Assembly: GCA_036389695.1 (NCBI GenBank)
Contig: DASVWG010000233.1
Location: 1-24,417, forward strand
Origin: JALZHR01 sp036389695
Lineage (GTDB): Bacteria; Acidobacteriota; Blastocatellia; Pyrinomonadales; Pyrinomonadaceae
DNA length: 24,417 nt
Reading direction: 5' to 3'
The notes under the pieces are model-generated. The model saw only the letters and a program-made list of their open reading frames with translations. It had not been told where the DNA came from and ran no database searches. The translations under genes and the position numbers were made by a program. Of this stretch, positions 14,532-22,486 are shown in pieces; position 1 is the stretch's first letter; every line of letters begins with the position of its first letter.

Positions 14532-15104
14532 TGTGATTTGCTGGTGCAGCCAAGCCTTCGCCATATTCCAGTCGCGTCTCACCGTCACATTTGAAACGCC
14601 TAAAATTTCGGCGGTTTCGTCGATGCTTAAGCCGCTGAAATAACGCAGCTCGACGACGCGCGCCTGCCTTTCGTCAAATTTGGCGAGGCGCGTTAAAGCT
14701 TCGTCCAGCGCGACTAAATCGACGGTTTTTTCCTGCGCGGCGACGACGAAGGCGGCTTCTTCGAGCGGCAGATTTTCCGCCGCGCCGCCGCGTTTGTCGC
14801 GATTTCTTTCCCGCGCGTAATCGACCAGAATGCGCCGCATCGCCTGCGCCGCAATCGCAAAAAAGTGCGTCCGGTTTTGCCATTCGACCTGATTCTGGTC
14901 AATCAATTTCAAATAAGCTTCGTGAATCAAAGCGGTCGTCTGCAAAGTGTGATTCGCGCGCTCGCGGCGCAGGTAGCGCGAAGCCTGACGGCGCAGCTCG
15001 TCGTAAACGAGCGGCATCAGCTTATCTAAAACCTCCTGGTTGCCTTCGCTCCATTTCTTGAGCAGCTGCGTAATTTGCAGGGAATCTCCGACGGGTTTTT
15101 CCAT
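14526..15104 (-). CDS. ECF-like RNA polymerase sigma factor (TIGR02999-type)
   Basis: Starting at ATG 15104 it has 192 residues; a GTG at 15161 would add 19. Region 2 is ITQLLKKWSEGNQEVLDKLMPLVYDELRRQA with the TTALIHEAYLKL and RTHFFAIAAQAMRRILVDYAR blocks typical of the TIGR02999 group, and region 4 is VVELRYFSGLSIDETAEILG plus VSNVTVRRDWNMAKAWL, a helix-turn-helix for the -35. It directs RNA polymerase to an unknown regulon. No anti-sigma gene is adjacent. It is divergent from the ScyD-like gene. Its C-terminus and stop run into repeat C. Confidence 0.9.
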   Translation of the reverse strand: MEKPVGDSLQITQLLKKWSEGNQEVLDKLMPLVYDELRRQASRYLRRERANHTLQTTALIHEAYLKLIDQNQVEWQNRTHFFAIAAQAMRRILVDYARERNRDKRGGAAENLPLEEAAFVVAAQEKTVDLVALDEALTRLAKFDERQARVVELRYFSGLSIDETAEILGVSNVTVRRDWNMAKAWLHQQITK

Positions 15105-15230
15105 AATTTTTTCGCTAACAGAATATTCTCGCCGCGCCGCTCGTGTCAATAATTCTTTCACTGAAAAAACAAAAATGAGCGTTTCTCCGAAAAAGTGTCG
15201 CGTTAATTGTTGAACGCCAAAAATTAAATC

Positions 15231-15236
15231 AGGAGG
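15231..15236 (+). promoter_or_regulatory. Strong ribosome binding site of the ScyD-like gene
   Basis: A full AGGAGG lies six bases before the ATG at 15243 and fixes this start. Confidence 0.7.
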
Positions 15237-15242
15237 AAAGCC

Positions 15243-16529
15243 ATGAAAACAATCAAATTCTTAGCCGTTTTGATGACGATTTGCTTTGTTTCGGCGAGCG
15301 CGCCGCAGACTTTCGCGCAAGCCGCGAGCGTTTTGACAGGCGGCTTGACCGCGCCCACTAAAATTATCGCTGCCGGACAATCCAGCCTGCTCGTCGCCGA
15401 AGCGGGAACGATGACGCCGAATCAGGGACGCATCTCGCTGGTGAATCGCGAAAGCGGCGCGCGCCGGACGCTTATCGGCGGTTTGCCTTCGGGCATCAAC
15501 ACCGCCGAGGGACAGCCCGCGCCCGCCGGACCTTCGGGCTTAAAGCTAAACGGGTTAAAGCTTTACTTGACAATCGCGCAGGGCGACGCTGTTCTGCCGG
15601 GCGGGCGCGGCGGCTTGCAGGTGAATCCCGCACCGGCGACGCCTTTGAACGATTCGATTTTAGAATTGACTTTGCCCGCCGATTACGAAGCTTTGACGAG
15701 CGGTTTTACGTTGTCTTTCAGCGACCAGACTTCGCTGATAAACGGCGGCACAATCACGCTTTTAAACGCGGAAGGCAAAACGCTCGCGGTGCGATTGGTG
15801 GCGAATCTGCCCGATTGGAAACGCGAGGCAGTGCCGAGCTTGCCGCAATACAACGTGCGCGCGTCGAACGTTTTCGGCATCGAGTTTTACAACGGCAATC
15901 TGTATGCGGTCGATGCCAGCTTTAACCAGCTTTACAAAATCAATCCGGCGACCGGAGCGTATGAAACGCTCGCCTCTTTCGCGCCGAAGCCGAATCCTCT
16001 GCCGTTCGGTCCGCCGTTTTCCGAAGCCGTGCCGAATAACGTGCGCGTTTACGGCAATCGCCTGCTCGTTTCTCAATTAACCGGATTTCCGTTTGCGCCG
16101 GGCGTGTCGGAAATTCGCGAAGTCAATCCGGCGGACGGCTCGCAGGCGAGTTTCGTCGGCGGTCTGACGTCGGCGATGGACATTCTGCCGGTGGCGATTC
16201 CGGGCGATTACGACCTTTTCTTCGTGCTGGAATTCAGCGCGAATATGCTCGGCAACCCGACGCCGCCCGGACGCCTGAAGCTTTACCGGTTTCTGAAATC
16301 CGACAACGCGAATTCCGAAGGCGACGTTGACCCGATTGTGCTGGTCAGCAATCTGATTTCGCCGACCAGCGTCGCGCGCGACGGCGAAACCGGCGATTTG
16401 TTCGTCACCGAAATTTTTACGGGCAGAATCATCCGCGTTTCGGCGACCGTTAATCCGAACACACAGATGACAAATAACAATCAGGCTGTGTGCAATCCAT
16501 GCACGTTTCCGCTCGGAAACCAAAATTAA
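15243..16529 (+). CDS. Secreted ScyD/ScyE-family beta-propeller protein
   Basis: The protein has 428 residues with a signal peptide (MKTIKFLAVLMTICFVSASA, cleavage near residue 26, FAQA). The mature chain has repeated propeller-blade patterns: GGLTAPTKIIAAG, GLKLYLTIAQGD, GIEFYNGNLYAVDASFNQLYKINPATG, NNVRVYGNRLLVSQLTGFPF, VREVNP-like turns and LFVTEIFTGRIIRVSA. This matches the ScyD/ScyE family, named from scytonemin gene clusters but widespread in heterotrophs. No scytonemin genes are nearby, so no pigment role should be inferred. Confidence 0.8.
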   Translation: MKTIKFLAVLMTICFVSASAPQTFAQAASVLTGGLTAPTKIIAAGQSSLLVAEAGTMTPNQGRISLVNRESGARRTLIGGLPSGINTAEGQPAPAGPSGLKLNGLKLYLTIAQGDAVLPGGRGGLQVNPAPATPLNDSILELTLPADYEALTSGFTLSFSDQTSLINGGTITLLNAEGKTLAVRLVANLPDWKREAVPSLPQYNVRASNVFGIEFYNGNLYAVDASFNQLYKINPATGAYETLASFAPKPNPLPFGPPFSEAVPNNVRVYGNRLLVSQLTGFPFAPGVSEIREVNPADGSQASFVGGLTSAMDILPVAIPGDYDLFFVLEFSANMLGNPTPPGRLKLYRFLKSDNANSEGDVDPIVLVSNLISPTSVARDGETGDLFVTEIFTGRIIRVSATVNPNTQMTNNNQAVCNPCTFPLGNQN

Positions 16530-16543
16530 ATTAAAGAAAATAA

Positions 16544-16548
16544 AGGAG
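16544..16548 (+). promoter_or_regulatory. Ribosome binding site of the SnoaL-like gene
   Basis: AGGAG nine bases before the ATG at 16558. The gene begins only 28 bases after the ScyD-like stop, so the two probably share a transcript. Confidence 0.6.
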
Positions 16549-16557
16549 AAGATAAAA

Positions 16558-17037
16558 ATGTATTCAAAAATTACGAACGTCGTTTTAATTCTGATGTTTG
16601 CGGTTATCAGTTTTCACGCGCAGGAAAAAGCGAAAGGGAACGATAAAGACGAAACAATGATTCGCGCCAATGTCGAGCAGATGGCGAAAGGCTGGAACGC
16701 CAAAAGCGGAGCCGAATTTGCCAAGCCGTTTGCCGAAGACGCCGATTACGTCATTGTCAACGGAATGCAAATCAAAGGTCGCGCGGCGATTGCCGAAGGT
16801 CATCAGGGCATCTTCGACACGATTTACAAAATTTCGACTTTGACTTTGAGCGTCGAGCAGATACGTTTCCTGCGTCCGGATGTTGCCGTCGTTCACGTCC
16901 GCGCGGCACTGAATTTCACACGGGAAAACTCCACGCGGACAAACAACGCGCGAATTACGCTCGTGATGACCAAAAATAAAGACAAATGGGAAATCGCCGC
17001 CTTTCAAAACACGCAGATTCAAACGCCGGGCAGCTAA
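16558..17037 (+). CDS. Secreted SnoaL-like/SgcJ-EcaC family (NTF2-fold) protein
   Basis: This 159-residue protein has a signal peptide (about 1-21, ending S-F-H-A). The rest is one NTF2-like cone: an N-terminal helix with N-V-E-Q-M-A-K-G-W-N-A-K-S-G, F-A-E-D-A-D-Y-V-I-V-N-G, I-K-G-R-A-A-I-A-E-G-H, V-A-V-V-H-V-R-A and the final WEIAAFQNTQI. This order is that of SgcJ/EcaC/DUF4440 proteins. The pocket could bind a small ligand, and an enzyme role is not proven for most members. It is likely co-transcribed with the ScyD-like gene. Confidence 0.8.
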   Translation: MYSKITNVVLILMFAVISFHAQEKAKGNDKDETMIRANVEQMAKGWNAKSGAEFAKPFAEDADYVIVNGMQIKGRAAIAEGHQGIFDTIYKISTLTLSVEQIRFLRPDVAVVHVRAALNFTRENSTRTNNARITLVMTKNKDKWEIAAFQNTQIQTPGS

Positions 17038-17075
17038 CCGGAAAAAATCGACTGACACAACAAACCGCCGGATTT

Positions 17076-17144
17076 ATAAGCCGTCTCAAAAACGGTTTGA
17101 GCGAGAGCTGTATCTATAGCTCGAACCGTAATTTACCGGCTTAT
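17076..17144 (+). promoter_or_regulatory. Structured leader or terminator: two nested stems upstream of the GH-like gene
   Basis: An outer stem ATAAGCCG/CGGCTTAT (17076-17083 with 17137-17144) encloses a longer inner stem, 17092-17102 with 17119-17129 (10 of 11 pairs), and a central AGCT palindrome. TTTTC follows shortly. It may be the terminator of the upstream pair or a cis-regulatory leader of the gene at 17207; I do not recognise it as a known riboswitch. Confidence 0.45.
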
Positions 17145-17194
17145 CTTTTCTACACCCAAAACAAAGGCTTCTACGAAGCCGAATAAATTAAAAA

Positions 17195-17199
17195 AGGAG
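17195..17199 (+). promoter_or_regulatory. Ribosome binding site of the GH-like gene
   Basis: AGGAG seven bases before the ATG at 17207 fixes this start and so excludes a hidden upstream signal peptide. Confidence 0.65.
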
Positions 17200-17206
17200 A
17201 CAAATA

Positions 17207-18739
17207 ATGAGTATCAATCTAACGAGAGATTCTTTGGATGGAAGAATTAAAAGCAACAACGCTTCGATTATTCTCAGAGGCGGTCATTACTGGATTTTCA
17301 AGGAAGGCGACAATCCCGGTCGCTGTCTGGTCAAGCCGGGCGAGACGCTGGCTTTCAAGGTGCAGTATAACGGCACGCCCGCGTGCCAGCCCCAGAACTC
17401 GGGCTTTCCGGTGCAGGAATTATTTTGGGGTCCCGAGCCGTGGAATATGCTGTTTAACCATATGAAGGATACAAACTGCAATCTAGTGCGCATCTGGCTG
17501 ACGGGCGGAACGGAGGTCAGCGGCACGGGAGCCGACCCGAAACCGCTCGATTTGACGCCGTTTGTACGCGTGAAAATCGGCACGAAATGGAAATGGCAGG
17601 TTTATAACGCGGTCGTCGGCAACGTCTGGAACGAAGAATATTTTCGTCGTCTGAACGCTTTCGCGACGGCGGCTGAAAATGCCGGAGTCGTCGTGCAAAT
17701 CTCGCTGTTTAACTATCTGGATTTGTCGCGCAGCCAGGAAGGCGGCAATTTCCGCGCGTGGTGCCGCAGCCCCTGGAATCCGGAAATGAGCGACCATCCG
17801 GCGACGCTGCCGAACTGGGCGAAAAATCACCTCGTTAACGCCGGCGGCACGTTTTTATGCACCGACGCGCCCAACAATACGGCGGAAAACGCGCGGCAGG
17901 CTTTTTTCCTCGCGCCGACCAATCAGCTCAGAAGCGTCCAGCAGGCGCTCGTCCGCAAAGTCGTGCAGACGCTCGCCGCGCGCACCAATATTATCTACGA
18001 AGTGATGAACGAGCCGCGCGGCACCAATCAAAACGTGCAGACAGCGCAGCAGCAAGGCGCCGCGTTCAGCTCCGTCGTCGCGGGATGGATTTTGAGCGCC
18101 GCCGCCGGACGCCGACCGCTTATCAGCGTCAACGCTTCGAATCTGAATCGTGCCAATGGTACTTTCGATGTGGATTACTGGCGCGATAATCAGGCGACCA
18201 TTCCGAACTACGATAAGCTGGATGCGATCAGCTATCACGGTCTGAGCGGCTATGAACAGCAGACGCAGCTCTACTGCGGCAGAAACGTCGGGGTTCCGCC
18301 CGTTGACCTGACAAGCATCAGAGACCGTTTCAATAAACACCGTCAGGGACATAAAACCAAATCGCTCATTTACTGCACCGACGCGGCGCGCACGGGTATT
18401 CACACTTTCCCCGGCGCCAGCGGCGGCGAGTATGAGCTGCAAACGCGTGACGGTCAGATTTGGACGAATTATCCGAGCGTCAATTCCGATACGCCGCAGC
18501 AGCAGCGCATCAAATCCGATTTGCAAAACTGGGCTTACTGGTGTTTCAGCCTCGCCGTCCCGAACGCCGGTATGGCGCATTTCCAGAATCACAGCCTGTA
18601 TCAGGTCGGCTACCGCCGCATCTTCAACGCGCTGAACGAAGTGCAAGCCGCGCCGATGAGCTTTGAGGCAATCGAGTCTGCCGAAGAAGCCGAAGGCTTG
18701 GCGGCGGCTGACGAAACTACGGAAGTCGCGCCGGTTTAA
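17207..18739 (+). CDS. Clan-A (GH5-like cellulase) TIM-barrel protein, atypical active site
   Basis: The protein has 510 residues. From about 70 to 470 it follows a GH5-like barrel: MKDTNCNLVRIWLTGG (strand 2), FATAAENAGVVVQISLFNYL (strand 3), NIIYEVMNEPRG (strand 4, acid/base Glu269 in the N-E-P motif) and LDAISYHGLSG (strand 6, His344). Where the nucleophile Glu normally ends strand 7 (x-x-x-S/T-E-F/T-G), the sequence is SLIYCTDAARTG (386-397) with no Glu. No signal peptide is seen. The C-terminal 30 residues are acidic low complexity. It may be an unusual hydrolase or a catalytically dead sugar-binding barrel. Confidence 0.7.
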   Translation: MSINLTRDSLDGRIKSNNASIILRGGHYWIFKEGDNPGRCLVKPGETLAFKVQYNGTPACQPQNSGFPVQELFWGPEPWNMLFNHMKDTNCNLVRIWLTGGTEVSGTGADPKPLDLTPFVRVKIGTKWKWQVYNAVVGNVWNEEYFRRLNAFATAAENAGVVVQISLFNYLDLSRSQEGGNFRAWCRSPWNPEMSDHPATLPNWAKNHLVNAGGTFLCTDAPNNTAENARQAFFLAPTNQLRSVQQALVRKVVQTLAARTNIIYEVMNEPRGTNQNVQTAQQQGAAFSSVVAGWILSAAAGRRPLISVNASNLNRANGTFDVDYWRDNQATIPNYDKLDAISYHGLSGYEQQTQLYCGRNVGVPPVDLTSIRDRFNKHRQGHKTKSLIYCTDAARTGIHTFPGASGGEYELQTRDGQIWTNYPSVNSDTPQQQRIKSDLQNWAYWCFSLAVPNAGMAHFQNHSLYQVGYRRIFNALNEVQAAPMSFEAIESAEEAEGLAAADETTEVAPV

Positions 18740-18779
18740 AGAGGCAGAAGCCCGCGCGTCCGGCTTGGGCGGAACGAAG

Positions 18780-18863
18780 ACGCGGAGAAAGGGAGACGCG
18801 GTGACACGGAGAGATAGTCATTAGAATATCTTTTCTCCGCCTCTCCGCGTCTCCGTATCTCCG
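18780..18863. repeat. Octamer-built inverted repeat D
   Basis: Left units are ACGCGGAG, AAAGGGAG, ACGCGGTG and ACACGGAG (18780-18811). Right units are CTCCGCCT, CTCCGCGT, CTCCGTAT and CTCCG (18835-18863), the reverse complement of the same unit type. It is less perfect than arrays A-C and has an 8-bp period and high GC. It lies in the 202-bp gap between the GH-like gene and the small ORF at 18942. Confidence 0.8.
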
Positions 18864-18941
18864 AAAAACACTCTCGGTTTGCGTCTCCCCAAAATTATTA
18901 TTTGTTGATTCATCGTTCGCTTGTTATCCTTAAAATAAGCG

Positions 18942-19343
18942 ATGCCGAATTTTTCACAGTCAAACAGCCGCGTTCTGTTTCGCGCCGTTTTATTATGCGG
19001 CGTGCTGGCGGGACTTTTGTTTTCGTGCGGCGAAGGCATCCGGCTTTTCCCGTTTCCGCCGGTCGCGTCGCCAAATAAATATTCCGGCTGGCAAAGCGAC
19101 GGGCATGTTAAATACCAGGAAAACGCGCAGCGCTTTGAGAATAAGCAGGGCAATCAACATTCGAAAATTCAGCGCGATAACCAGACGCATTACTGGACAG
19201 GCGCTTACGACGCGCTGCATAACGCGCCGCCGCTCGCCGTTTCGCATTCTCTTGAAAGCGGCGTTTTATTCAATTCCGGAGTTTTCAAATCCAGCTTTTT
19301 CGCCGCCGACGCCGCGAGCCGCGCTCCTCCCTTTTCAGCTTAA
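18942..19343 (+). CDS. Hypothetical small lipoprotein-like protein
   Basis: A 133-residue protein with a hydrophobic N-terminus (about 11-28) ending L-L-F-S-C29, a plausible lipobox. The mature part is rich in Asn, Gln, His and Tyr (YQENAQRFENKQGNQHSKIQ, then NQTHYWTGAYDALHN) and has no recognisable domain. No good Shine-Dalgarno precedes the ATG. The minus-strand frame 18993-19247 in the same place has no better support. Confidence 0.5.
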   Translation: MPNFSQSNSRVLFRAVLLCGVLAGLLFSCGEGIRLFPFPPVASPNKYSGWQSDGHVKYQENAQRFENKQGNQHSKIQRDNQTHYWTGAYDALHNAPPLAVSHSLESGVLFNSGVFKSSFFAADAASRAPPFSA

Positions 19344-19450
19344 ATTTTTATAAATCATCCGCAGTTTTTTGAAAAGCCGAGCCTTTTTTCTTTATCGGAG
19401 GCTTTGAGCGCTCGATTTGTATTTATTTAGAAACGAGGAGGAGAAATCTA

Positions 19451-21517
19451 ATGCACACACCGCCATTATTTAACGATTTACTGAATATTCTGCTGCTTTC
19501 CACACCGCCGTTATTTAACGATTTATTGATTATTCTGCTGGTTTCCGTTCCGGTTGCCTTTCTTTGTCTGCGTCTGAAGCTGCCGCTGCTGGTCGGTTTG
19601 ATGCTGACCGGAATCGTCATCGGACCTTACGGTTTGGGACTTATCAGAGAGCTGGAAGCCATCGAGATTCTCGCCGAAATCGGCGTGATGCTTCTGCTTT
19701 TCACCATCGGTCTGGAATTTTCGCTGCGCCGCATCAGCGAGATGCGGCGTCTGGTTTTAATCGGCGGCGGCTTGCAGGTCGCGCTGACGATTGCGGCGAC
19801 TGCCGTCGTCTCGGTTCTTTTCGGGCGTAGCTTGAATCAATCGATTTTTTTCGGCTTTCTGGTCGCGCTCTCCAGCACGGCGATTGTTTTAAAAAGCTAC
19901 GCCGAGCGCAACGAAATCGACTCGCCGCACGGTCGCGCGGGCGTCGGGATTTTGCTTTTTCAGGACATCAGCATCGTTTTGATGATGCTTTTCGTGCCGA
20001 TTTTAGGCGGCAAAGACGCGGCGACTTTCGGCGCGGTGGCGCAAACGCTCGGCACGTCTCTGCTGGCTTTGATTCTGATTGTGCTCGCTGCGTGGTTCTT
20101 CGTGCCGAAGCTGCTCCGGCAGGTTGTTCGCCTGCGAAGCCCCGAAGTTTTGCTTTTAACGGCGGTTTTGCTGACTTTGGGAATGTCGTGGATGACGGCG
20201 CATTTCGGACTTTCGCTCGCGCTCGGCGCATTTATCGCCGGAATGGTCATCGCCGATTCGGATTACAGCCATCAGGTGACGGCTGATATTCTGCCTTTCC
20301 GCGACGTTTTCAACAGCGTGTTTTTCGTCTCCATCGGTCTGCTTCTGTCGGTCGGCGCGCTGCTGGCAAATTTCTCGACCGTTCTGCTCTGGGTCGTCCT
20401 GCTCGTCGTCGGCAAAAGCTTAATCATCTGGGCGATTGTGCTGCTGCTCGGCTTTCCGCAGCGCGTGGCGACGATGACCGCGCTCGGTTTGGCGCAAATC
20501 GGCGAATTTTCCTTCGTGCTGGCGAAATCCGGTCGCGCCGTCGATTTACTGCCCGACACGGATTACCAAAGCTTTCTCGCCGCTTCGATAATTTCGATGA
20601 TTGCGACGCCGTTTATGATTAGCGCCGCGCCGCGTTTCGGCTATTTCGTCCAGTCAATTTTTAAAGACCGCAAAATACACGAAACGCCCGCCGGCGGCGA
20701 AGAAGACATTCACCTGACTTCGAGCGGCGGCTTAAACAATCACGTCATCATCGTCGGCTACGGCTTGAACGGGCGCAATCTCGCCCGTGTTCTGCGCGCC
20801 GTTCTGGTGCCTTACACGATTCTCGATTTAAACGCCGACGTCGTCCGCGAAGCAAAGGAAAAGGGCGAGAAAATCAACTTCGGCGACGCCACGCGCCGCG
20901 AGATGCTGCACCACGCGCACATCGAAAACGCCAACGCGCTCGTTTTGGCGATGTCCGACCCGCACGCCGCGCGCCGCACCGTCCAGCAGGCGCGCCAGCT
21001 CAACGAAAAAATCTACATCGTCGTCCGCACGCGCTACACGTCCGAGATTACCGAGCTGCTCGAACTCGGCGCGGACGAAGTAATTCCCGAAGAATTCGAA
21101 ACCAGCATCGAAATCTTCTCGCGCGTTCTCTTACGCTACGGCGTCGACCGCTACACCATCGAAAGCCAAATCGAAAAAATCCGCCGTCAGGGCTACGAGA
21201 TGCTCCGCTCGCCCTCGCTCCAGCAAATCCAGTTGAAAAACCTCAAAAACGCGCTCCACGAAGCGATGACCGAAACCATCAAGCTCAACGAAAACTCCCC
21301 GGTCGTCGGCAAAAATCTCGGCGAATTGAACCTGCGCGGCGCCACCGGCGCGACGCTCATCGCCGTCATCCGCGGCGACGACACCAAAATCAGCCCCGGC
21401 GCCAACTACAAGCTCCACGCCGGCGACATCTTGGTTTTATTCGGCAAACCCGAAAAAATCGAGCGCGCCATCAAAATCTTCCAGCCCGAAGAACTGACCG
21501 GCGGTTTTAACCCGTAA
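19451..21517 (+). CDS. KefB-type cation:proton antiporter (CPA2) with RCK domains
   Basis: This 688-residue inner-membrane protein exchanges K+ or Na+ for H+. Residues 18-400 form the Na/H exchanger core with about 12 spans, including LVGLMLTGIVIGPYGLGL, LLLFTIGLEFSLRRI, ALSSTAIVLKSYAE, LFQDISIVLMM, LSLALGAFIAGMVIADSDY and LGLAQIGEFSFVLA. A TrkA-N (RCK) domain starts at about 431 with H-V-I-I-V-G-Y-G-L-N-G-R (nucleotide-binding GxGxxG) and a TrkA-C domain spans about 615-680. The exact ion is unknown. The start is fixed by AGGAGGAG eight bases upstream. The N-terminus has a duplicated 15-residue segment. Confidence 0.92.
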   Translation: MHTPPLFNDLLNILLLSTPPLFNDLLIILLVSVPVAFLCLRLKLPLLVGLMLTGIVIGPYGLGLIRELEAIEILAEIGVMLLLFTIGLEFSLRRISEMRRLVLIGGGLQVALTIAATAVVSVLFGRSLNQSIFFGFLVALSSTAIVLKSYAERNEIDSPHGRAGVGILLFQDISIVLMMLFVPILGGKDAATFGAVAQTLGTSLLALILIVLAAWFFVPKLLRQVVRLRSPEVLLLTAVLLTLGMSWMTAHFGLSLALGAFIAGMVIADSDYSHQVTADILPFRDVFNSVFFVSIGLLLSVGALLANFSTVLLWVVLLVVGKSLIIWAIVLLLGFPQRVATMTALGLAQIGEFSFVLAKSGRAVDLLPDTDYQSFLAASIISMIATPFMISAAPRFGYFVQSIFKDRKIHETPAGGEEDIHLTSSGGLNNHVIIVGYGLNGRNLARVLRAVLVPYTILDLNADVVREAKEKGEKINFGDATRREMLHHAHIENANALVLAMSDPHAARRTVQQARQLNEKIYIVVRTRYTSEITELLELGADEVIPEEFETSIEIFSRVLLRYGVDRYTIESQIEKIRRQGYEMLRSPSLQQIQLKNLKNALHEAMTETIKLNENSPVVGKNLGELNLRGATGATLIAVIRGDDTKISPGANYKLHAGDILVLFGKPEKIERAIKIFQPEELTGGFNP
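19457..19546 (+). repeat. 45-bp tandem duplication at the start of the kef-like gene
   Basis: Bases 19457-19501 and 19502-19546 encode TPPLFNDLLNILLLS and TPPLFNDLLIILLVS. The DNA copies differ at only five positions. The second copy fits the normal N-terminus of the family, so the first looks like the extra one. Confidence 0.85.
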
Positions 21518-21658
21518 AATTTTCGGAGTGAATTTTAAGAATAAAGTGTGTGAAATTTCTATTTACGGCGTTTTTGATTTGTCGGGGCGGGTGGATTGAT
21601 TTGACGCGGGCGTTGAGGTTGGTTGGATTTCGTTTGCGTTTGGAGCGTATGGAATATT

Positions 21659-21686
21659 GAACGGCGCGACGAGTGCCGCGCCGTTC
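21659..21686. terminator. GC-rich hairpin between convergent genes
   Basis: A perfect 10-bp stem (GAACGGCGCG, 21659-21668, with 21677-21686) has an 8-base loop. No strong T-run follows on either strand, so termination would be weak or Rho-assisted. The rest of 21518-21711 shows no gene. Confidence 0.4.
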
Positions 21687-21711
21687 TCCGGTTTAGGGAT
21701 TCGGTGCGAGT

Positions 21712-22143
21712 TTATTCCAGCGCGGGATTGCCGCCCATTTTGCCGAGGACGAAGCCGATGACGCCGCCCGCGATTGCGCCCAGGACGGTGGCGGCGATGA
21801 TGTCGACGAAGACCGGCAGGTAACTGGTATAGAGGTTCATAAAAGCCATGTATTGAAAGTCGATGCCGATGACCATCGGGAGCATAATCAGCGCGCCGCC
21901 CTTTAAGCCGCCGGTGAAGGTTCTGATTGTCGCCCAGTAGTCGAAGATAAACGCGAAAAGCCAGGCGAAAGCAAAGTTAAAGATGATGAGCGGCAGCCAG
22001 GCGGGCGGGTCTTTCTCCAAGCCGTTGTAGTGAATCATATACGGTTTCAGAAAATTCATCAGCAGGATGCCGAAAATCAACCAGCCGAGCAGAGTCATCA
22101 CAATCCCGCCGACTACAGTCGCCACCAGAACTCTAATATTCAT
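21712..22143 (-). CDS. Four-helix membrane protein of unknown function
   Basis: The protein has 143 residues with four hydrophobic segments (about 5-30, 50-70, 80-97 and 108-136), the last Gly/Ala-rich (AATVLGAIAGGVIGFVLGKM). A conserved-looking N-F-L-K-P-Y and D-P-P-A-W-L lie between the first two spans. AAGGAG lies seven bases before the ATG, so the start is firm. No family can be named. The upstream side is the palindromic element at 22269-22429. Confidence 0.75.
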   Translation of the reverse strand: MNIRVLVATVVGGIVMTLLGWLIFGILLMNFLKPYMIHYNGLEKDPPAWLPLIIFNFAFAWLFAFIFDYWATIRTFTGGLKGGALIMLPMVIGIDFQYMAFMNLYTSYLPVFVDIIAATVLGAIAGGVIGFVLGKMGGNPALE

Positions 22144-22268
22144 ACAATTCTCCTTTAGGGAAAGTATTTAAAAAGCCGAAATGAAACGATTGATGGGCAG
22201 AACCGCCTTGGAATGACGCAAGATGAACAAGCGAAAAGTATACGAGTTAAGCGCGATTGTCAAACCTT

Positions 22269-22429
22269 TAGCCACGTCCTTTAGGGCGTGGTTTGAAAAG
22301 CCCAGGCGAATAAAGGGCGTTTCAACGTCGTTCCCAAACGAAGCGGCGGCTGAAGCTGTAACGCAAGGACGTTGAAACGCCCTATGATTGCTATTAATCT
22401 CGCTGACCACGCCGTGAACGACGTGGCTA
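22269..22429. repeat. REP/BIME-like or MITE-like palindromic element
   Basis: Two 20-base hairpins, CCACGTCCTTTAGGGCGTGG (22272-22291) and CCACGCCGTGAACGACGTGG (22407-22426), face each other. With flanks they form a roughly 24-bp imperfect terminal inverted repeat with TAG before each stem (on opposite strands). Inside is a perfect 16-bp inverted repeat (22314-22329 with 22368-22383). This two-inverted-REP layout resembles BIMEs mobilised by REP-associated tyrosine transposases. It fills most of the 343-base gap 22144-22486; the frame 22168-22410 on the minus strand is a by-product of it. Nothing else is seen in the gap. Confidence 0.65.
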
Positions 22430-22486
22430 TTTGAGCGTTACTGAGTTTTATGGATTATCGCGTTGACCTGATTTATAATCGGAGAT

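Noticed and set aside
15243..16529. A scytonemin (sunscreen pigment) gene cluster suggested by the ScyD-like protein.
   Set aside because: None of the other scytonemin genes is nearby, and the family is widespread in bacteria that do not make the pigment.
17855..18646. A 263-codon minus-strand open frame opposite the GH-like gene.
   Set aside because: It is a mirror of a real coding gene with a ribosome binding site, and it shows no recognisable domain.
22168..22410. An 80-codon minus-strand open frame upstream of the membrane protein.
   Set aside because: It consists largely of the palindromic element's sequence and has no ribosome binding site.
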